The translations under genes and the position numbers were made by a program. Shown piece after piece: positions 24,429 to 24,931 of a stretch of 24,931 nt of DNA. Positions within the stretch are counted from its first letter, which is position 1. Every line of letters begins with the position of its first letter. A model generated the notes under the pieces. That model was not told where the DNA came from. It did no database searches and worked only from the letters and a program-made list of their open reading frames with translations. Where the stretch lies: assembly GCA_002313895.1 (NCBI GenBank), contig DCAW01000105.1, positions 51,580 through 76,510 of the forward strand. Reading direction: 5' to 3'. This stretch comes from Dehalococcoidia bacterium UBA1123. Its GTDB lineage: Bacteria > Chloroflexota > Dehalococcoidia > Lucifugimonadales > UBA1123.

Positions 24429-24931
24429 ATGCACATCCGTATTTCCTACATCTACCCGTCCCCGCCGCGAGCCAATGAAGCCCACGACCTGATTGCCGAG
24501 TGGGTTGGCCTAAATCCAGGCAACCTCACTGGCAATGTTTCTCGCTCAGTGTTCGGAGAGACTCCCACCTTTGCCATTTCAACTCGGCACGAAAACATGG
24601 ATGCGTTTGAAAAGAGCCGTGACGCAATGACGGCTAGTTCCGAGATCCATGAATTTACATCCAAGCTGTCACCTCTGTTGAGACAGCCGACGAATGTCAC
24701 AATCGCCAATGCCCTAACCATCGGCGAGTCACCCGCTGATAACACTCGATACACTCACAGAACGCGATTCCATCCCGGCCCGGGTAACGTTGGACGAATC
24801 CATGCTTTGCTCGGCGAGTTCACGGAGGCGGAGCAGGCGGCGGGCAGAACGACTTACAGTTTGTTCGAACAGCATTACGACCCCACAGGTCTCATATTCA
24901 TTGGCAGGGACACCTATCAATCGCTTGATGA
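24429..24931 (+). CDS. Unknown protein, possible tandem dimeric alpha-beta barrel domains (partial)
   Basis: A frame open from ATG 24429 to the window end (167 codons, no stop), preceded by TGAGGA about 7 nt upstream. It begins MHIRISYIYPSPPRANEAHD and later reads TRYTHRTRFHPGPGNVGRIH and SLFEQHYDPTGLIFIGRDTY. Two similar halves can be seen: a strand, a helix containing a small polar loop, then strands ending in a short helix such as MDAFEKSRDAM and SLD. This resembles the ferredoxin-like ABM/dimeric alpha-beta barrel fold in tandem, but the match is weak and based on pattern only. It lies 37 bp after the CocE-like gene on the same strand. The 3' end is cut by the window. Confidence 0.6.
   Translation, partial: MHIRISYIYPSPPRANEAHDLIAEWVGLNPGNLTGNVSRSVFGETPTFAISTRHENMDAFEKSRDAMTASSEIHEFTSKLSPLLRQPTNVTIANALTIGESPADNTRYTHRTRFHPGPGNVGRIHALLGEFTEAEQAAGRTTYSLFEQHYDPTGLIFIGRDTYQSLD

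Noticed and set aside
1..24931. CRISPR arrays, tRNA/rRNA genes, insertion sequences or integrase sites
   Set aside because: I saw no regularly spaced repeats, tRNA-like arms, transposase motifs or target-site duplications; the only dispersed repeats are the two ~94-bp intergenic elements.

Overview
The window looks like a chromosomal segment of a heterotrophic bacterium of the Chloroflexota, most plausibly the SAR202/Dehalococcoidia-type lineages. This is an inference from gene content, not from a marker gene: moderate GC, many catabolic enzyme families (dihydrodipicolinate synthase/aldolase type, amidase, FAH-type hydrolase, Gfo/Idh/MocA oxidoreductase, CocE/NonD hydrolase, gamma-glutamyltransferase), Ycf48-like propeller proteins, Ala/Pro-rich lipoprotein linkers, TTG starts and CCTGAG...GTCGAAGGGTC intergenic repeats. 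No rRNA, tRNA, CRISPR array, transposase or phage gene was seen.

Layout. 1-2.6 kb (+): a MoaD/ThiS-like ubiquitin-fold protein, then a DapA/NanA-family lyase translationally coupled (TTGA overlap) to an alpha/beta hydrolase. 2.4-7.8 kb (-): an oligopeptide/nickel-type ABC importer in the order substrate-binding lipoprotein, DppB-like and DppC-like permeases, followed by a membrane-anchored seven-repeat Ycf48-like beta-propeller. No ATPase gene is present. 7.8-11.0 kb: a divergent promoter region with good sigma70-type elements on both strands, then (+) a second Ycf48-like propeller lipoprotein whose mRNA appears leaderless, running almost directly into a gamma-glutamyltransferase. 11.0-13.7 kb (+): an MFS exporter between two copies of a ~94-bp intergenic repeat, a small membrane protein broken by a tandem ATGG duplication and preceded by a CRP-like palindrome, and a small four-cysteine unknown protein. 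13.7-16.8 kb: an amidase (-) and a divergent 14-TM DHA2-type MFS transporter (+). 16.8-19.8 kb (-): a PQQ-type beta-propeller dehydrogenase-like lipoprotein, followed by a DNA methyltransferase gene carrying four lesions. 20.0-24.9 kb (+): a catabolic cluster of FAH-family hydrolase, ThuA-like protein (three lesions), Gfo/Idh/MocA oxidoreductase (one amber codon), CocE/NonD hydrolase and a partial unknown gene running off the window end.

How the parts may work together: the importer, gamma-glutamyltransferase, amidase and CocE-type hydrolase fit uptake and hydrolysis of peptides, amides and esters. The FAH/ThuA/Gfo-Idh set fits breakdown of sugar-derived or other oxidised organic acids. The most unusual features are the pair of Ycf48-like propellers on both sides of the importer, the regulatory architecture of the divergent region at 7.9-8.2 kb, and the number of disabled reading frames (four loci). 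The last could be real gene decay or assembly error. I did not find clear proof of a wholly new defence or mobile system.
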